A DNA stretch of 22,688 nt from a virus. Below, in pieces: positions 7,771-15,731 of the stretch (the stretch's first letter is position 1; every line of letters begins with the position of its first letter). The notes under the pieces were generated by a model. That model was not told the DNA's origin. It was given only the letters and a program-made list of their open reading frames with translations, and did no database searches. Location of the stretch: positions 1-22,688 of IMG/VR virus record IMGVR_UViG_3300028800_000732; one strand, 5' to 3'. The position numbers were made by a program, and so were the translations under genes.

Positions 7771-8629
7771 ATTTCATTATCCAGTCTGGTTGGAACTTAC
7801 AATCATCTAAGTTCTCAGGTAACATATCTTTGTTGTACCAGACATCGCTACTTAAGTTATCTCGGTTAAAACCAAACTTCTGGTCAAAATAATCCCAGTT
7901 TTTCTGCCAATCTTCTTGATGAGAACCATCGAACGTACCACTCTTATTCGAGAAATGATAAACCAAGACATCTCTTAGTCTCATGGGCGTTATCCCAGCT
8001 AAGTTGATTCTAGTCTGTAGGTCAGTATCAGAATTTGAACCCCAGGGGTCGTACTTAGCGTCATAGCCACCAATCGTGTTCCAGACATCCCTGCGAATGA
8101 AGAACGGTAGGTTGAATCCAGTCTCTTCAGTCGGTTGAATTTCATTATTTCCACTAGTTCTAGCTCGCATAGTATCTAGTGCTGAACGGACTCCTATATC
8201 AGCTCGCTCCTTTTTGAAGTCTTCTAGGTTGTTACCCCAGTCTCTCTTCAGAAACGGTGGAGCAGAGCCCGTATTATCTACGGGCTCTATCAAATTAGGC
8301 GAGAATACCGGGTAGTCGAATCTTAAATTCTTGTCCCAGCCCGGAGCGAAGTACATATCAGCATTGATGATAAATAGATACTCGCAGTCTCCTTCGGCGG
8401 CATTAGCCCCGGTATTCACAGCTCCGCACTGTCCTTGAGTTTTAGTAACTAGGAACTTGGTGATACCCTCTATGGGTGTGTCGTGTAGAGGATTCATATC
8501 ACGACTACCGTTGGCGACCACGGTTATATCACCATCGAAACCTGACTCTCTGAGTGACTCTACACAGAGTTTAAGGTACTTTTTGTCTACGTCTACTAGA
8601 GACGGAATTATGGCCGTTATTTTGCTCAC
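7757..8629 (-). CDS. GT2 family glycosyltransferase (GTG start)
   Basis: 290 residues with a clear GT-A core: ITAIIPSLVDVDKKYL at the N-terminus, ITVVANGSRD at 35-44, GQCGAVNTGANAAEGDCEY at 66-84, NAD at 89-91 as the metal-binding triad, and ETGFNLPFFIRRDVWNTIGGYDAKYDPWG, where the acceptor-side GGYD and ED/SDTD acidic pair lie. The start is GTG at 8629, seven bases after GGAG and overlapping the upstream TGA. About 60 residues at the C-terminus are specific to this protein (Trp- and Asp-rich). It adds an unknown sugar. Confidence 0.83.
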   Translation of the reverse strand: MSKITAIIPSLVDVDKKYLKLCVESLRESGFDGDITVVANGSRDMNPLHDTPIEGITKFLVTKTQGQCGAVNTGANAAEGDCEYLFIINADMYFAPGWDKNLRFDYPVFSPNLIEPVDNTGSAPPFLKRDWGNNLEDFKKERADIGVRSALDTMRARTSGNNEIQPTEETGFNLPFFIRRDVWNTIGGYDAKYDPWGSNSDTDLQTRINLAGITPMRLRDVLVYHFSNKSGTFDGSHQEDWQKNWDYFDQKFGFNRDNLSSDVWYNKDMLPENLDDCKFQPDWIMKYADD

Positions 8630-9243
8630 ATTAGTTCTCCTATAAATTTAAATTCACTAGCTGGTCTAATCCTAGACTCAAGCTCAGGATAGGTTTCTTC
8701 TATGCCATTACCTACACAGTTCCAGGTGTGCCCGTGGATGCAATCATGTAAATCGGTATCTTGTGTACCGTCCCAGAGCACAAAGTTACCATTATTGTTT
8801 ACATCGGCCTTCAGTTGAGGAACTAATTTGAAGCGTCGGACATTGTTGTAGGACTGGTCGGCTACCCAGTAACCGTGGTCTGCTAACCATCTATAGACGC
8901 CATCGCTTATTTGCCAACCCGGAGCTTTGAAGCCTTTAACGAAATATTCTTCAAGCATATATTCAAAAGGCATAATCTCTTTGTCGAATTCTTCGTAAGT
9001 CATCTTAGAACATTCCCAGTTATCTCGGTGATAAAAACCGTGCAGAGCTAGTTGAACCCACTGAGAATTAGCCCGACACCACTCCAGAAGTTCGTAGGTC
9101 ATCTCTGCTGGAATAGAGAATAGAGTCACCTTAAAATTAGGGTTGGCATAGTGCAGTGAGTCCAGCTCTTTACGACAGTCGTGTGATTGGCATTGGTCGC
9201 TGATTATATGATTACTTCCAAAATCATCAAAATCTACTATCAT
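8626..9243 (-). CDS. NodB-like polysaccharide deacetylase family protein
   Basis: 205 residues with the NodB-fold landmarks in order: FDDF at 5-8 near the very start (motif 1, the metal-binding Asp pair), HGFYH with H68 and H72 (motif 2, the two metal-binding His), and GFKAPGW at 104-110 (motif 3). The family removes N-acetyl or O-acetyl groups from sugars using a divalent metal. No signal peptide precedes motif 1, so it acts inside the cell, on a glycan or precursor before export or attachment. It lies between a methyltransferase and a GT2 gene with four-base overlaps on both sides. Motif 1 lacks the usual TFDDG glycine, so activity is likely but not certain. Confidence 0.78.
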   Translation of the reverse strand: MIVDFDDFGSNHIISDQCQSHDCRKELDSLHYANPNFKVTLFSIPAEMTYELLEWCRANSQWVQLALHGFYHRDNWECSKMTYEEFDKEIMPFEYMLEEYFVKGFKAPGWQISDGVYRWLADHGYWVADQSYNNVRRFKLVPQLKADVNNNGNFVLWDGTQDTDLHDCIHGHTWNCVGNGIEETYPELESRIRPASEFKFIGELM

Positions 9244-9845
9244 TTGGATTTCCTTATTACATAAATATCTCTCTTGTGGCCGGTATCAATAGTTTTATGA
9301 GACCAGGGGTACTTCAGTCCGTCCAAGAATTTCTCCCATTTGGGCTGAGAATACCAAGCTCCCCAGCCGTCTAGGTCGTTCTCCTCGGGGACGTCGTTGA
9401 TGTGGTCGTCATCTTCGGTTAAATGCCAGAAGGTAACAATAACTTTCTTCCTAGCCACACGCAGAGCCTCTCTAACAGGTTCTTCATAGCCATTGGTGTG
9501 CTCTAGGACATCTTGGAGTAGAACCACGTCAAAACTGTCGTCTGGTTCGTCAATCTCTCGTACATCCCCTAGTTTAAAAATATTGAGGGGAGCGACACGC
9601 CTAGAGGCGACTCTTACGAATCTGGGTGAATAATCTATCCCTCGATAGTAAACCGATGGACCGAACTCTAAGAAATGGTCGAAATTCCAACCTGGTCCAC
9701 AGCCTACATCCAAAACTTTCTCTTCTGGTTCCAGCAGTCTGCCTATTTCAAGTCGTAGGATAAAGCCAGGCCCTTCTCCGTAACTAAGCATATAATTAGC
9801 GGCCCCTTCGTCAGTACCCATATGTTCATCCCAATAGTTTTTCAT
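9240..9845 (-). CDS. SAM-dependent methyltransferase (Methyltransf_11-like)
   Basis: 201 residues. Motif I is VLDVGCGPGWN at 44-54; then YRGIDYSPRFVRVA (acidic residue binding the SAM ribose), LGDVREID, and FDVVLLQDVLEHT, the typical motif IV with D-x-LEH. The C-terminal part is Trp-rich. The fold is class I; substrates in this family include sugars, quinones and small molecules, so only the context (flanked by glycosyltransferase and deacetylase genes, ATGA overlaps) argues for glycan methylation. Two methyltransferases of different families in the operon suggest two different methyl marks. Confidence 0.83.
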   Translation of the reverse strand: MKNYWDEHMGTDEGAANYMLSYGEGPGFILRLEIGRLLEPEEKVLDVGCGPGWNFDHFLEFGPSVYYRGIDYSPRFVRVASRRVAPLNIFKLGDVREIDEPDDSFDVVLLQDVLEHTNGYEEPVREALRVARKKVIVTFWHLTEDDDHINDVPEENDLDGWGAWYSQPKWEKFLDGLKYPWSHKTIDTGHKRDIYVIRKSK

Positions 9846-10558
9846 AGTAAACCAATACCTTCTTGTTGGAAAATATTACCTACTCTATCAGGTACTTTAA
9901 CCTCAAATAATGGAGGACTTTCAAGATTCATATCAGAAGAGACATAAGTAGTATTGGGATTGACCCTAATTCGCCTACCGGTATTCCATAGATAGAACGA
10001 CAGAGCTGTGGATAACTTAATCAAATCCCCTCCGTACCATAGTTCGTCTTCAATAATGTCTTTAATGGCTGACATTCTAATCACTGCTCCAGGCACGAAA
10101 CCAACCTGGACTTGATAAAGTTCCATCGTATGTTTATCCCTGTCGGGCTGTATGTGCCAACTTTTAAGCGCAAGTTCATCGTTACCCTGTTCGACTTTGT
10201 CTAGTCGATAACTATAAATACGATTGCCAAAGTCTCTAATCCCTAGACATGAAGTTATCATAGCTAGCTTCATGTCGCCTCCGCCACCATGCTCAGCCGT
10301 AGTCAGTGACGGGTCGCTCACTCGAGGCTGTAATTTTTTCATTAATCCATAGTTAGAGGAATAATAATTAGCACTAAATACACAATCCGCTTCAACTAGA
10401 GATACGTAGGGAGTACGGACTTTTTTAAGCCCTTCGCCCCAGGTATCCTCCAATATTATTTCCGCCCCGCTTATCGAACCCAGCTGGCGGACTAAATCCT
10501 CCTGGGTCATCTGAATAACCTTAGGTTCGTCTGTTCTCTTTATTACAACAGTAATCAT
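9842..10558 (-). CDS. Divergent GT-A glycosyltransferase-like protein
   Basis: 238 residues with weak GT2 features: a very short N-terminal strand (MITVVIKRTD), a strand-turn TPYVSLVEADCVF at 49-61 in which E56-A57-D58 takes the DXD position, and VGFVPGAVIRMSAI near residue 155 resembling the acceptor-side strand that normally follows. The canonical early VDDGS-type segment is not visible; AEIILEDTWGEGLKKV may stand for it. It may be a degenerate or highly specialised transferase. The start shares one base with the preceding stop (TAATG) and the end overlaps the methyltransferase as ATGA, so it is a normal member of the operon. Confidence 0.6.
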   Translation of the reverse strand: MITVVIKRTDEPKVIQMTQEDLVRQLGSISGAEIILEDTWGEGLKKVRTPYVSLVEADCVFSANYYSSNYGLMKKLQPRVSDPSLTTAEHGGGGDMKLAMITSCLGIRDFGNRIYSYRLDKVEQGNDELALKSWHIQPDRDKHTMELYQVQVGFVPGAVIRMSAIKDIIEDELWYGGDLIKLSTALSFYLWNTGRRIRVNPNTTYVSSDMNLESPPLFEVKVPDRVGNIFQQEGIGLL

Positions 10559-11331
10559 TATGAAAAATATCCCTTTGCTAATTTATTGCCCGAATATTTA
10601 ATAACCTCATTAATATCATCTCCCTGTTCCAGAGCTGGGTGGTAAATGTCAGAATGGCCCGTGTCCTCGGGACTCAAGTCTTCCGAATATCCCCAACGCT
10701 CCTTAGTCTTCTGTCTGTCACCGAATAAGTGCAGGCATTCTATATTGGTAGCGAAAGCACACTTATAGCCTTCTGCCCAAAGTTTCGTGCAGATATATCG
10801 CTCCTCGCTACCCCGTCCAGGAGCCTGTCTATCCCAACCTCCTAGGCGACGAGTAACAGCGGTATTCATCAATCTAAAACTACCCCCTGGATGAGGGAAG
10901 TCGGTCAGTTCATCAGTCTCATTCTCGAAAATGTTGCCAGTACCAATCATCACCTGAGTTCTCATGGATATTGCTCCATAGCCCTCGTTCTCATCCATCA
11001 GCCGGTTCATTCTAGTCAGCCAATCTTCCCCGTCTAGTCTGGGTGGGGCGAGACAGTCATTATCCACACATACAAAGCGCTCAGAGTTGGTAGCTTCTCT
11101 AAGCAATAAGTCCCGAGCCGCCTCTAAACCTAGATTAGTCTTAATAGAGATAAATTCGTCTATTAAACCATTATCACTCATGGATTGGAGCATATCCACA
11201 GTTTCAGGCTCAGAAGCGTTATCTAGTACGACTAGGCGGAAACTGCCCTTGTCTGTATTACGATGAATCGTCTTGATAACAAGCTTAGTCATCTCGGGGC
11301 GGTTCCAGGAGATTATATGCAGGTCAGTCAT
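10558..11331 (-). CDS. GT2 family glycosyltransferase
   Basis: 257 residues: LHIISWNRPEMTKLVI at the start, FRLVVLDNASEPET at 31-44 (nucleotide-binding), TNLGLEAARDLLL, and VDNDCLAP with D90-N91-D92 as the metal-binding triad. HPGGSFRLMNTAVTRRLGGWD near 150-170 is the usual acceptor-side segment, followed by GRGSEERYICTKLWAEGYK with the catalytic-base-like acidic pair. This N-terminal pattern (NRP...LDNAS...NLG) is common in rhamnosyl- and other GT2 enzymes, but the donor cannot be inferred. It overlaps its upstream neighbour as ATGA. Confidence 0.85.
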   Translation of the reverse strand: MTDLHIISWNRPEMTKLVIKTIHRNTDKGSFRLVVLDNASEPETVDMLQSMSDNGLIDEFISIKTNLGLEAARDLLLREATNSERFVCVDNDCLAPPRLDGEDWLTRMNRLMDENEGYGAISMRTQVMIGTGNIFENETDELTDFPHPGGSFRLMNTAVTRRLGGWDRQAPGRGSEERYICTKLWAEGYKCAFATNIECLHLFGDRQKTKERWGYSEDLSPEDTGHSDIYHPALEQGDDINEVIKYSGNKLAKGYFS

Positions 11332-12200
11332 GACTCAACCCCAGTATCAAATACTTCACCGAAATCTATTTGTTTATCTTCACTGGTACGAGGATAGACA
11401 ATGTATAAAATAACATCTAGAGCCTTGGAGCGATTATCTCTTGTCAGAAGATAAAATTGCAAAAAGTCATCTCCCCACGGATTACCGAGACTTGAACCTT
11501 GCCGGAAGAACCCATCCTGGAACATAGTGTCTGGATTTTCAGTATTATCATATTTCCATTCATCTTCTTCACGGGTCAGCTTATAGGGAAATTTGGAGGC
11601 TGAGGCAAAGCCAAACGGACTAGCCTCGTCTGGTATACGATATTTTTTCTTAGAGCTCCACAGGTCTCTTCTAAAAATAAATGCTCCGCAGGTCAAATGC
11701 CCAGCTCTGAACCACCCATGACCCTTACCTTTAACGGCAGGTTCAAATAAAGATGTGACGAGTGAGCGATGGTCGGGATAGTGCAGTAAGCTCCTAAAAT
11801 TGAATATCTTGTAGTCTGGAAAATCTATCGTCGCCTGATTAAGTTCCCGTAAGTAGTGAGTAGAATATTCATCATCTGAATCTAGCCAGCATATCCAGTC
11901 ACCGGTGGCGGCATCCATACCGGCGTTCCTAGCGATAGCCCGATTCTCGTTTATTTTATGGATAACTTTTATTCGTTTATCCATGTCGGCAAAAGCATTC
12001 AGTACTTTAGGCGTAACACCATCGACACAACCATCATCTACTATGATTAATTCCCAGTCTCTGAATTGCTGGGCCATAATGCTTTTGATAGCCCGTTGGA
12101 CTGTTTTGCCTCTAAAATGGGTGTGGCCCGAAGCTCCCGACTGTACTGGTTCTAGCTCCGAATAACAGGGAAGAATTATGGAGAATTTAGGCGTTTTCAT
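11328..12200 (-). CDS. GT2 family glycosyltransferase with an insertion after the first strand
   Basis: The clearest GT2 of the cluster: FSIILPCYSE, AIKSIMAQQFRDWELIIVDDG at 37-57, NRAIARNAGMDAATGDWICWLDSDD at 86-110 with D107-S108-D109 binding metal and nucleotide. A roughly 20-residue insertion (about 15-34, with SGASGHTHFRG) separates the first strand from the helix where most relatives have only a few residues. The acceptor-side segment is THLTCGAFIFRRDLW-like around 175-190. The 3' end overlaps the next gene by four bases. The start overlaps the GT4 gene by 14 bases and has no obvious SD, so it probably depends on coupling. Confidence 0.86.
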   Translation of the reverse strand: MKTPKFSIILPCYSELEPVQSGASGHTHFRGKTVQRAIKSIMAQQFRDWELIIVDDGCVDGVTPKVLNAFADMDKRIKVIHKINENRAIARNAGMDAATGDWICWLDSDDEYSTHYLRELNQATIDFPDYKIFNFRSLLHYPDHRSLVTSLFEPAVKGKGHGWFRAGHLTCGAFIFRRDLWSSKKKYRIPDEASPFGFASASKFPYKLTREEDEWKYDNTENPDTMFQDGFFRQGSSLGNPWGDDFLQFYLLTRDNRSKALDVILYIVYPRTSEDKQIDFGEVFDTGVES

Positions 12201-13467
12201 TATCTATACTTAATAGAGGTTCTAAAAACTCTCTGAAGACATAATCAGGGTTGCGTTTCGTCCGCACCCAAGTCTTAGCGGACAGACCTTTTTCGTTGTC
12301 TATATAATAGTGAATCGCACTAGCCATGGCTTTATAATATTCAGTTTCATCACTGTGGGTGGTAGTGATTTCACCGTTTAAGCCGTCCCAGCCTATGCCA
12401 CCAGAAAATTGCCTATATAGGGCATTCTTACCATATATCTGGCGCATAGGAGCAAAATCGTGGTTTAGTACACATAAATTACCTTTTAGCATGGCTTCCT
12501 GGGCAACTAGAGAATAGGTTTCGCTCTTACTCGGCAAGCAGAAAATATTAGACAGAGTAAACAGGTCTAGTACCACCTGATGAGAGGACTCCATCGACGA
12601 GGACTCCTCGAACTCCGATAGAAAAGTGACCCGGTCTTCTATGTCTAGTTCTTTAGCTAGTTTCTTCAAGTCTTCCCGGTAAACTACTTTATCATCTCCG
12701 GTAGACTGAAAGTCACAGAAAATCAGATGCGACTCCATGCCATTATCCCGACAGCCAGCCATAATCTTGACATTGACCTCAGCTTGCTTGCCCCGGTCTA
12801 GCCTTAGAGGATAAATCATCAGGAACTCTTTTTTACCAAGTTCCAGACCGTCATATAATCTCTGGACAACCGGTTGCATGCCTTCTACTGGATTGGTTGA
12901 ATGAGGGACTTCGACAACTTCATTCTCTTCATAGCCGAAGTTTCTGGCTACCCTCGGAATATCGTAAGAGTTGGGATAACAGATAATCGAATTAGGAAAT
13001 TTAGTAGTTAAAAGCTCTTTATATTTATCAGCGAACATTGAACGCTCTTCGATTAGAATGTTTGGGTTAGTAGCGGAATGCATCCAGTGCAACCACAAAA
13101 TCGAAGGACGGCGTTCGGCTATATTACGACAAGCCACGTTATGTTTAACCAAGTCGGGCATGAAGAGTAGGTCGTGGGTTATAACTACTGAATCATCTTC
13201 TATAAAACTAAGTTCGTCCTCTAGCCGTTCGACATCGGTCTCAAAAGCCTCATCTACCACCGTACCATCAGTCTCGGGACGAAAGATACGCCGAGTCTCG
13301 ACTTGATTAAATATAGAATCCTCGGGTGGATTCCAGCCTTCACAGGTGAAAAGGACCGGCTCATAACCGGCCCTTTTCATCATCAGGAGTTGTTCAGACA
13401 CGACAATTATAGGCGAGTAGCTTTTTAAGTAGGTGGAGAAATTCGTGAGGATATAGACCTTACGCAT
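12187..13467 (-). CDS. GT4-type glycosyltransferase, first gene of the glycan operon
   Basis: 426 residues with the two Rossmann domains of GT-B enzymes. The C-terminal domain shows the GT4 signature: YPLRLDRGKQAE at 219-230 (Arg/Lys contacting the diphosphate), NIFCLPSKSETYSLVAQEAMLKG at 307-329, and the E-x7-E pair E316 and E324. The N-terminal domain has IIVVSEQLLMMKRAGYEPVLF. The full length is typical of the family, unlike the shorter GT4 at the other end of the operon. No SD precedes the ATG. Instead a TTGACA/TACTCT promoter ends seven bases before it, so this gene probably heads the transcript and may be read from a leaderless mRNA. Confidence 0.85.
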   Translation of the reverse strand: MRKVYILTNFSTYLKSYSPIIVVSEQLLMMKRAGYEPVLFTCEGWNPPEDSIFNQVETRRIFRPETDGTVVDEAFETDVERLEDELSFIEDDSVVITHDLLFMPDLVKHNVACRNIAERRPSILWLHWMHSATNPNILIEERSMFADKYKELLTTKFPNSIICYPNSYDIPRVARNFGYEENEVVEVPHSTNPVEGMQPVVQRLYDGLELGKKEFLMIYPLRLDRGKQAEVNVKIMAGCRDNGMESHLIFCDFQSTGDDKVVYREDLKKLAKELDIEDRVTFLSEFEESSSMESSHQVVLDLFTLSNIFCLPSKSETYSLVAQEAMLKGNLCVLNHDFAPMRQIYGKNALYRQFSGGIGWDGLNGEITTTHSDETEYYKAMASAIHYYIDNEKGLSAKTWVRTKRNPDYVFREFLEPLLSIDNENA

Positions 13468-13474
13468 TAACCAA

Positions 13475-13504
13475 AGAGTACAAGCACAAGCTGTATATTG
13501 TCAA
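13475..13504 (-). promoter_or_regulatory. Promoter of the glycan operon
   Basis: Minus strand: consensus TTGACA (13499-13504), an 18-base spacer, TACTCT (13475-13480), then seven bases to the ATG at 13467. The expected transcription start is at or next to the start codon. It lies in the only intergenic gap between the head genes and the glycan genes, which suggests the cluster has its own control. Confidence 0.65.
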
Positions 13505-13518
13505 ATAGATTTTTAGAA

Positions 13519-13872
13519 CTAGTCTACGGTGTTGCCCTTGGCTGGTGCGGCGATATAGACTGTCACATCAGCATCTGTGGAGACATAGACCGGCCACGGA
13601 CAATAGAAGTTCATCTTATAGTCCCGAGCCGTCAAAGCACCCGCTACAATCATTTGCCTAGTTCCCGCACTGTCCTGAAAGTACATATTCACACCCGCGG
13701 TGGAAGTCACATTGACAGACATCAACGTGACCACACTCCCTACTGGAGCAACCTCAAAGTTACCCGAACTAGCGGGAACGTGGACGGGGCTAACTGCGTA
13801 GCCAGAGTTAACCGCCGCCCCTCTATTGGTCGTCTGTATTCGTCGTTTGTAGTCACCTGCAAGCATTGCCAT
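13519..13872 (-). CDS. Probable virion protein, all-beta, unknown
   Basis: 117 residues, rich in Val, Thr, Ala and Gly with alternating hydrophobics, as expected for a beta-sandwich. AGGAG lies six bases before the ATG. It follows the Ser/Thr-tailed gene by nine bases and closes the head module. The N-terminal part has DYKRRIQTTNRG, and the C-terminal half looks like a small barrel (TDADVTVYIAAPAKG). Position and composition suggest a small head, head-fibre or connector protein; I do not recognise a family. A longer open frame on the opposite strand over the same bases has no SD support. Confidence 0.6.
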   Translation of the reverse strand: MAMLAGDYKRRIQTTNRGAAVNSGYAVSPVHVPASSGNFEVAPVGSVVTLMSVNVTSTAGVNMYFQDSAGTRQMIVAGALTARDYKMNFYCPWPVYVSTDADVTVYIAAPAKGNTVD

Positions 13873-13881
13873 ATCTTACTC

Positions 13882-14727
13882 CTAGACCGGTAGGGTCGTT
13901 GTTGAAGTTGATGTGCTCGAAGTACTCGTCGAAGTACTCGAGGTCGAAGTCGAGCTGATTGAGGTTGACGTAGACAACGAAGTGGAACTCGTCGAAGTAC
14001 TCGAGGTCGAAGTCGAAGTACTGGTTGTAGTCGAGTAGAATTCTGGAGAATCCTTTGGAGGATAGATTAAGACTTTGTGGAACCAGTAATAGTAAACTCT
14101 AGTGGTTGTACCATCGTAAGCCGTAGCCGAAGTTACCCAGTTTTTTTCAACAAATTCGCCATCTTCGTTGCTAGCGCTTGGAGCGGCTGCAACGGTCGGC
14201 TTAACAAATGAAGTCGAGGAGTTGTAGGGAGAAGTATGAGCTTCAATGACCTCGACAATCGTTCCTCGGTTTACTGGGATGCGGTGATTTAGACCAATTT
14301 TATTGGTCGTATCAACTGTAACGGTTCCCGTAGCACTCAACGCCGCTGGGATGGTGACTGAAGTCAGGCGCTTGAATACTAAGACTCCATTTACCTGCCC
14401 GGTAGTAGTAAAGGCTATCGAATCGGTAATCGTCTTACCCTCGACGTTAACCCCAGTAAGAACGATGCTTCCAGCAGACATTCCCGAACCACCTATTGTG
14501 ATTGCTAACACTCTTGGAACGTCTGGGCTAGTTATCCCAGCCGTAATAACTTGCTGTGATGTCGTACCGGCCGTAGAAGCTAGAACAGCGGCGGCTGTTC
14601 CTAGAGAAACTTTCTTTTTATGCCAAGTATATCCGAAGATATGCTCGATTACGTTTTGCTGTAGGTTGTCGTATTTACCCCAGGCGGTGTGTGCCGCCCA
14701 TGGATAAGTTTTGTCACCTATTGCCAT
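13882..14727 (-). CDS. Probable virion protein with a Ser/Thr repeat tail
   Basis: 281 residues in three parts. Residues 1-40 are an unremarkable N-terminus (MAIGDKTYPW). Residues 41-230 are Gly/Thr/Val-rich and beta-like, as in phage structural proteins. Residues 232-278 consist only of Ser and Thr apart from Leu251 and Ile257, ending TTTLPV. AAAGGA precedes the ATG. It sits directly after the major capsid gene, so a head or head-fibre role is likely. Ser/Thr-only tracts are typical O-glycan carriers or extended linkers; the large glycosyltransferase operon begins one gene downstream, as in serine-rich-repeat adhesin loci where the transferases flank their substrate. Acceptor status is inference. 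Confidence 0.65.
   Translation of the reverse strand: MAIGDKTYPWAAHTAWGKYDNLQQNVIEHIFGYTWHKKKVSLGTAAAVLASTAGTTSQQVITAGITSPDVPRVLAITIGGSGMSAGSIVLTGVNVEGKTITDSIAFTTTGQVNGVLVFKRLTSVTIPAALSATGTVTVDTTNKIGLNHRIPVNRGTIVEVIEAHTSPYNSSTSFVKPTVAAAPSASNEDGEFVEKNWVTSATAYDGTTTRVYYYWFHKVLIYPPKDSPEFYSTTTSTSTSTSSTSTSSTSLSTSTSISSTSTSSTSTSTSSTSTSTTTLPV
13924..13953 (-). repeat. 30-bp in-frame direct repeat, copy 1 (Ser/Thr tail)
   Basis: Identical to 13987-14016. The 63-base distance is a multiple of three, so both copies encode the same Ser/Thr pattern. Internal duplication or slippage is the likely origin of the tail; it invites length variation between relatives. Confidence 0.85.
13987..14016 (-). repeat. 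30-bp in-frame direct repeat, copy 2 (Ser/Thr tail)
   Basis: Second copy of the repeat at 13924-13953, built from TCG/TCC/AGT/ACT/ACC-type Ser and Thr codons. Confidence 0.85.
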
Positions 14728-14784
14728 TTGAATCCTTTCGCTAGGGATGGGCGGGGAGAAATCCCCGCTTACCTAGACGGTTAC

Positions 14785-15717
14785 TTAACTATTGTCGCCC
14801 TTAGAACCGTAGATGCCGCGCCAGTTAGACCAACCAGCACTCCATCGACAAACCACTTTCCATCGGGCAGTAGTAGTGTCGAAGTCCCAATCCGGTCCTT
14901 GTAGACCTAGGTCGGAACGATTGAACCAGTTAAGTTCGTGGACTGAGCGGTCATAGATGAACCACGCAGTATCGGAACCACCAGCGGCAGAACCAAGGTA
15001 GTCCCAGACCTGGACATCCAGTCGCCCCTTGTAGGGGTTGATGTCGTTGTTGGTCGTACCTGTGCGTTGCATCGAATCCATTAGGATACGAGCTTCTTTT
15101 TCCAAAGCCGGAGGCACAAGTAGTGTCTTCGGGTTCACCAGCATCAGCTGGCCTTTACCATCGAGCGTAGCTCGCATGGTGACTAAAGCGTTCTCGATTG
15201 AGTCTTCGCTTAGGTCGGCAGTAATACTGTTACTCTGGGTTGCGCCACCATCTTCACGAAGGTGAGCGGTCGAGAACAGGGCTAGGGAGTCAGGACCTGT
15301 GAAAGGAGCTGAACCACCACCACCTGCGGTGAAGCCATAGTTGAATATGTCACCACCAAATTGTTCTACAGTTCGGATTTTAGCGTTAGCAAGGTTTTGA
15401 GGCTTGCGGCGCATAACACCGAACTGGTCGTCTTCCCATAATTCCTGGGAGACGGCAGTACCTTTAGCGAACTTTTTGTGTGTGTAGGTGACGTTGAAAC
15501 CTTCAACTTCATCTTCATATGTGATTGCCTGTGACTCAGACGTTTGAACTAGCTTAGAAAGCCCCGTAGCACTTGAATCTTTCTCAATGTTTTTTACCGA
15601 AGTATCGACATTGAAGATTGAAAACACTTGCTGAGGCAACTGACGAATCTCGTCTCCGTAGATTTTACGGAAAGCTGGGTCAAGGGTGTCTGGCCATTCT
15701 GGTCGTTGTGATGCCAT
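14785..15717 (-). CDS. Major capsid protein (HK97 fold, Mu gpT-like group)
   Basis: 310 residues. The order of elements matches HK97-fold major head proteins of the gpT-like group: an N-terminal helix region with FRKIYGDEIRQLPQQVFSIF, an E-loop-like stretch EGFNVTYTHKKFAKGTAVSQELW near 72-95, the spine-helix-like ALVTMRATLD, and LMLVNPKTLLVPPALEKEA near 195-215 in the P/A-domain region, then a beta-rich C-terminus (WFIYDRSVHEL...WKVVCRW). There is no large N-terminal protease-cleaved arm, and a separate scaffold is encoded two genes upstream. AAAGGGA lies before the ATG. Virion shell subunit; expected in hundreds of copies. Confidence 0.85.
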   Translation of the reverse strand: MASQRPEWPDTLDPAFRKIYGDEIRQLPQQVFSIFNVDTSVKNIEKDSSATGLSKLVQTSESQAITYEDEVEGFNVTYTHKKFAKGTAVSQELWEDDQFGVMRRKPQNLANAKIRTVEQFGGDIFNYGFTAGGGGSAPFTGPDSLALFSTAHLREDGGATQSNSITADLSEDSIENALVTMRATLDGKGQLMLVNPKTLLVPPALEKEARILMDSMQRTGTTNNDINPYKGRLDVQVWDYLGSAAGGSDTAWFIYDRSVHELNWFNRSDLGLQGPDWDFDTTTARWKVVCRWSAGWSNWRGIYGSKGDNS

Positions 15718-15731
15718 TTAAATATCCCTTT

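Noticed and set aside
68-13467. A host-chromosome capsule locus rather than phage genes
   Set aside because: No membrane flippase, polymerase or lipid-carrier transferase is seen, and the run lies directly against head genes on the same strand with a virion-like gene start at its far end.
13498-13893. 131-codon open frame on the plus strand
   Set aside because: Lies antisense over the 117-residue gene, which has an SD, operon spacing and virion-like composition; the plus frame has none of these.
13924-14016. CRISPR-like repeats
   Set aside because: Only two copies, in frame within a Ser/Thr coding tract; spacer is the same low-complexity sequence.
14303-14707. 134-codon open frame on the plus strand
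   Set aside because: Antisense shadow of the Ser/Thr-tailed gene; no SD or recognisable protein.
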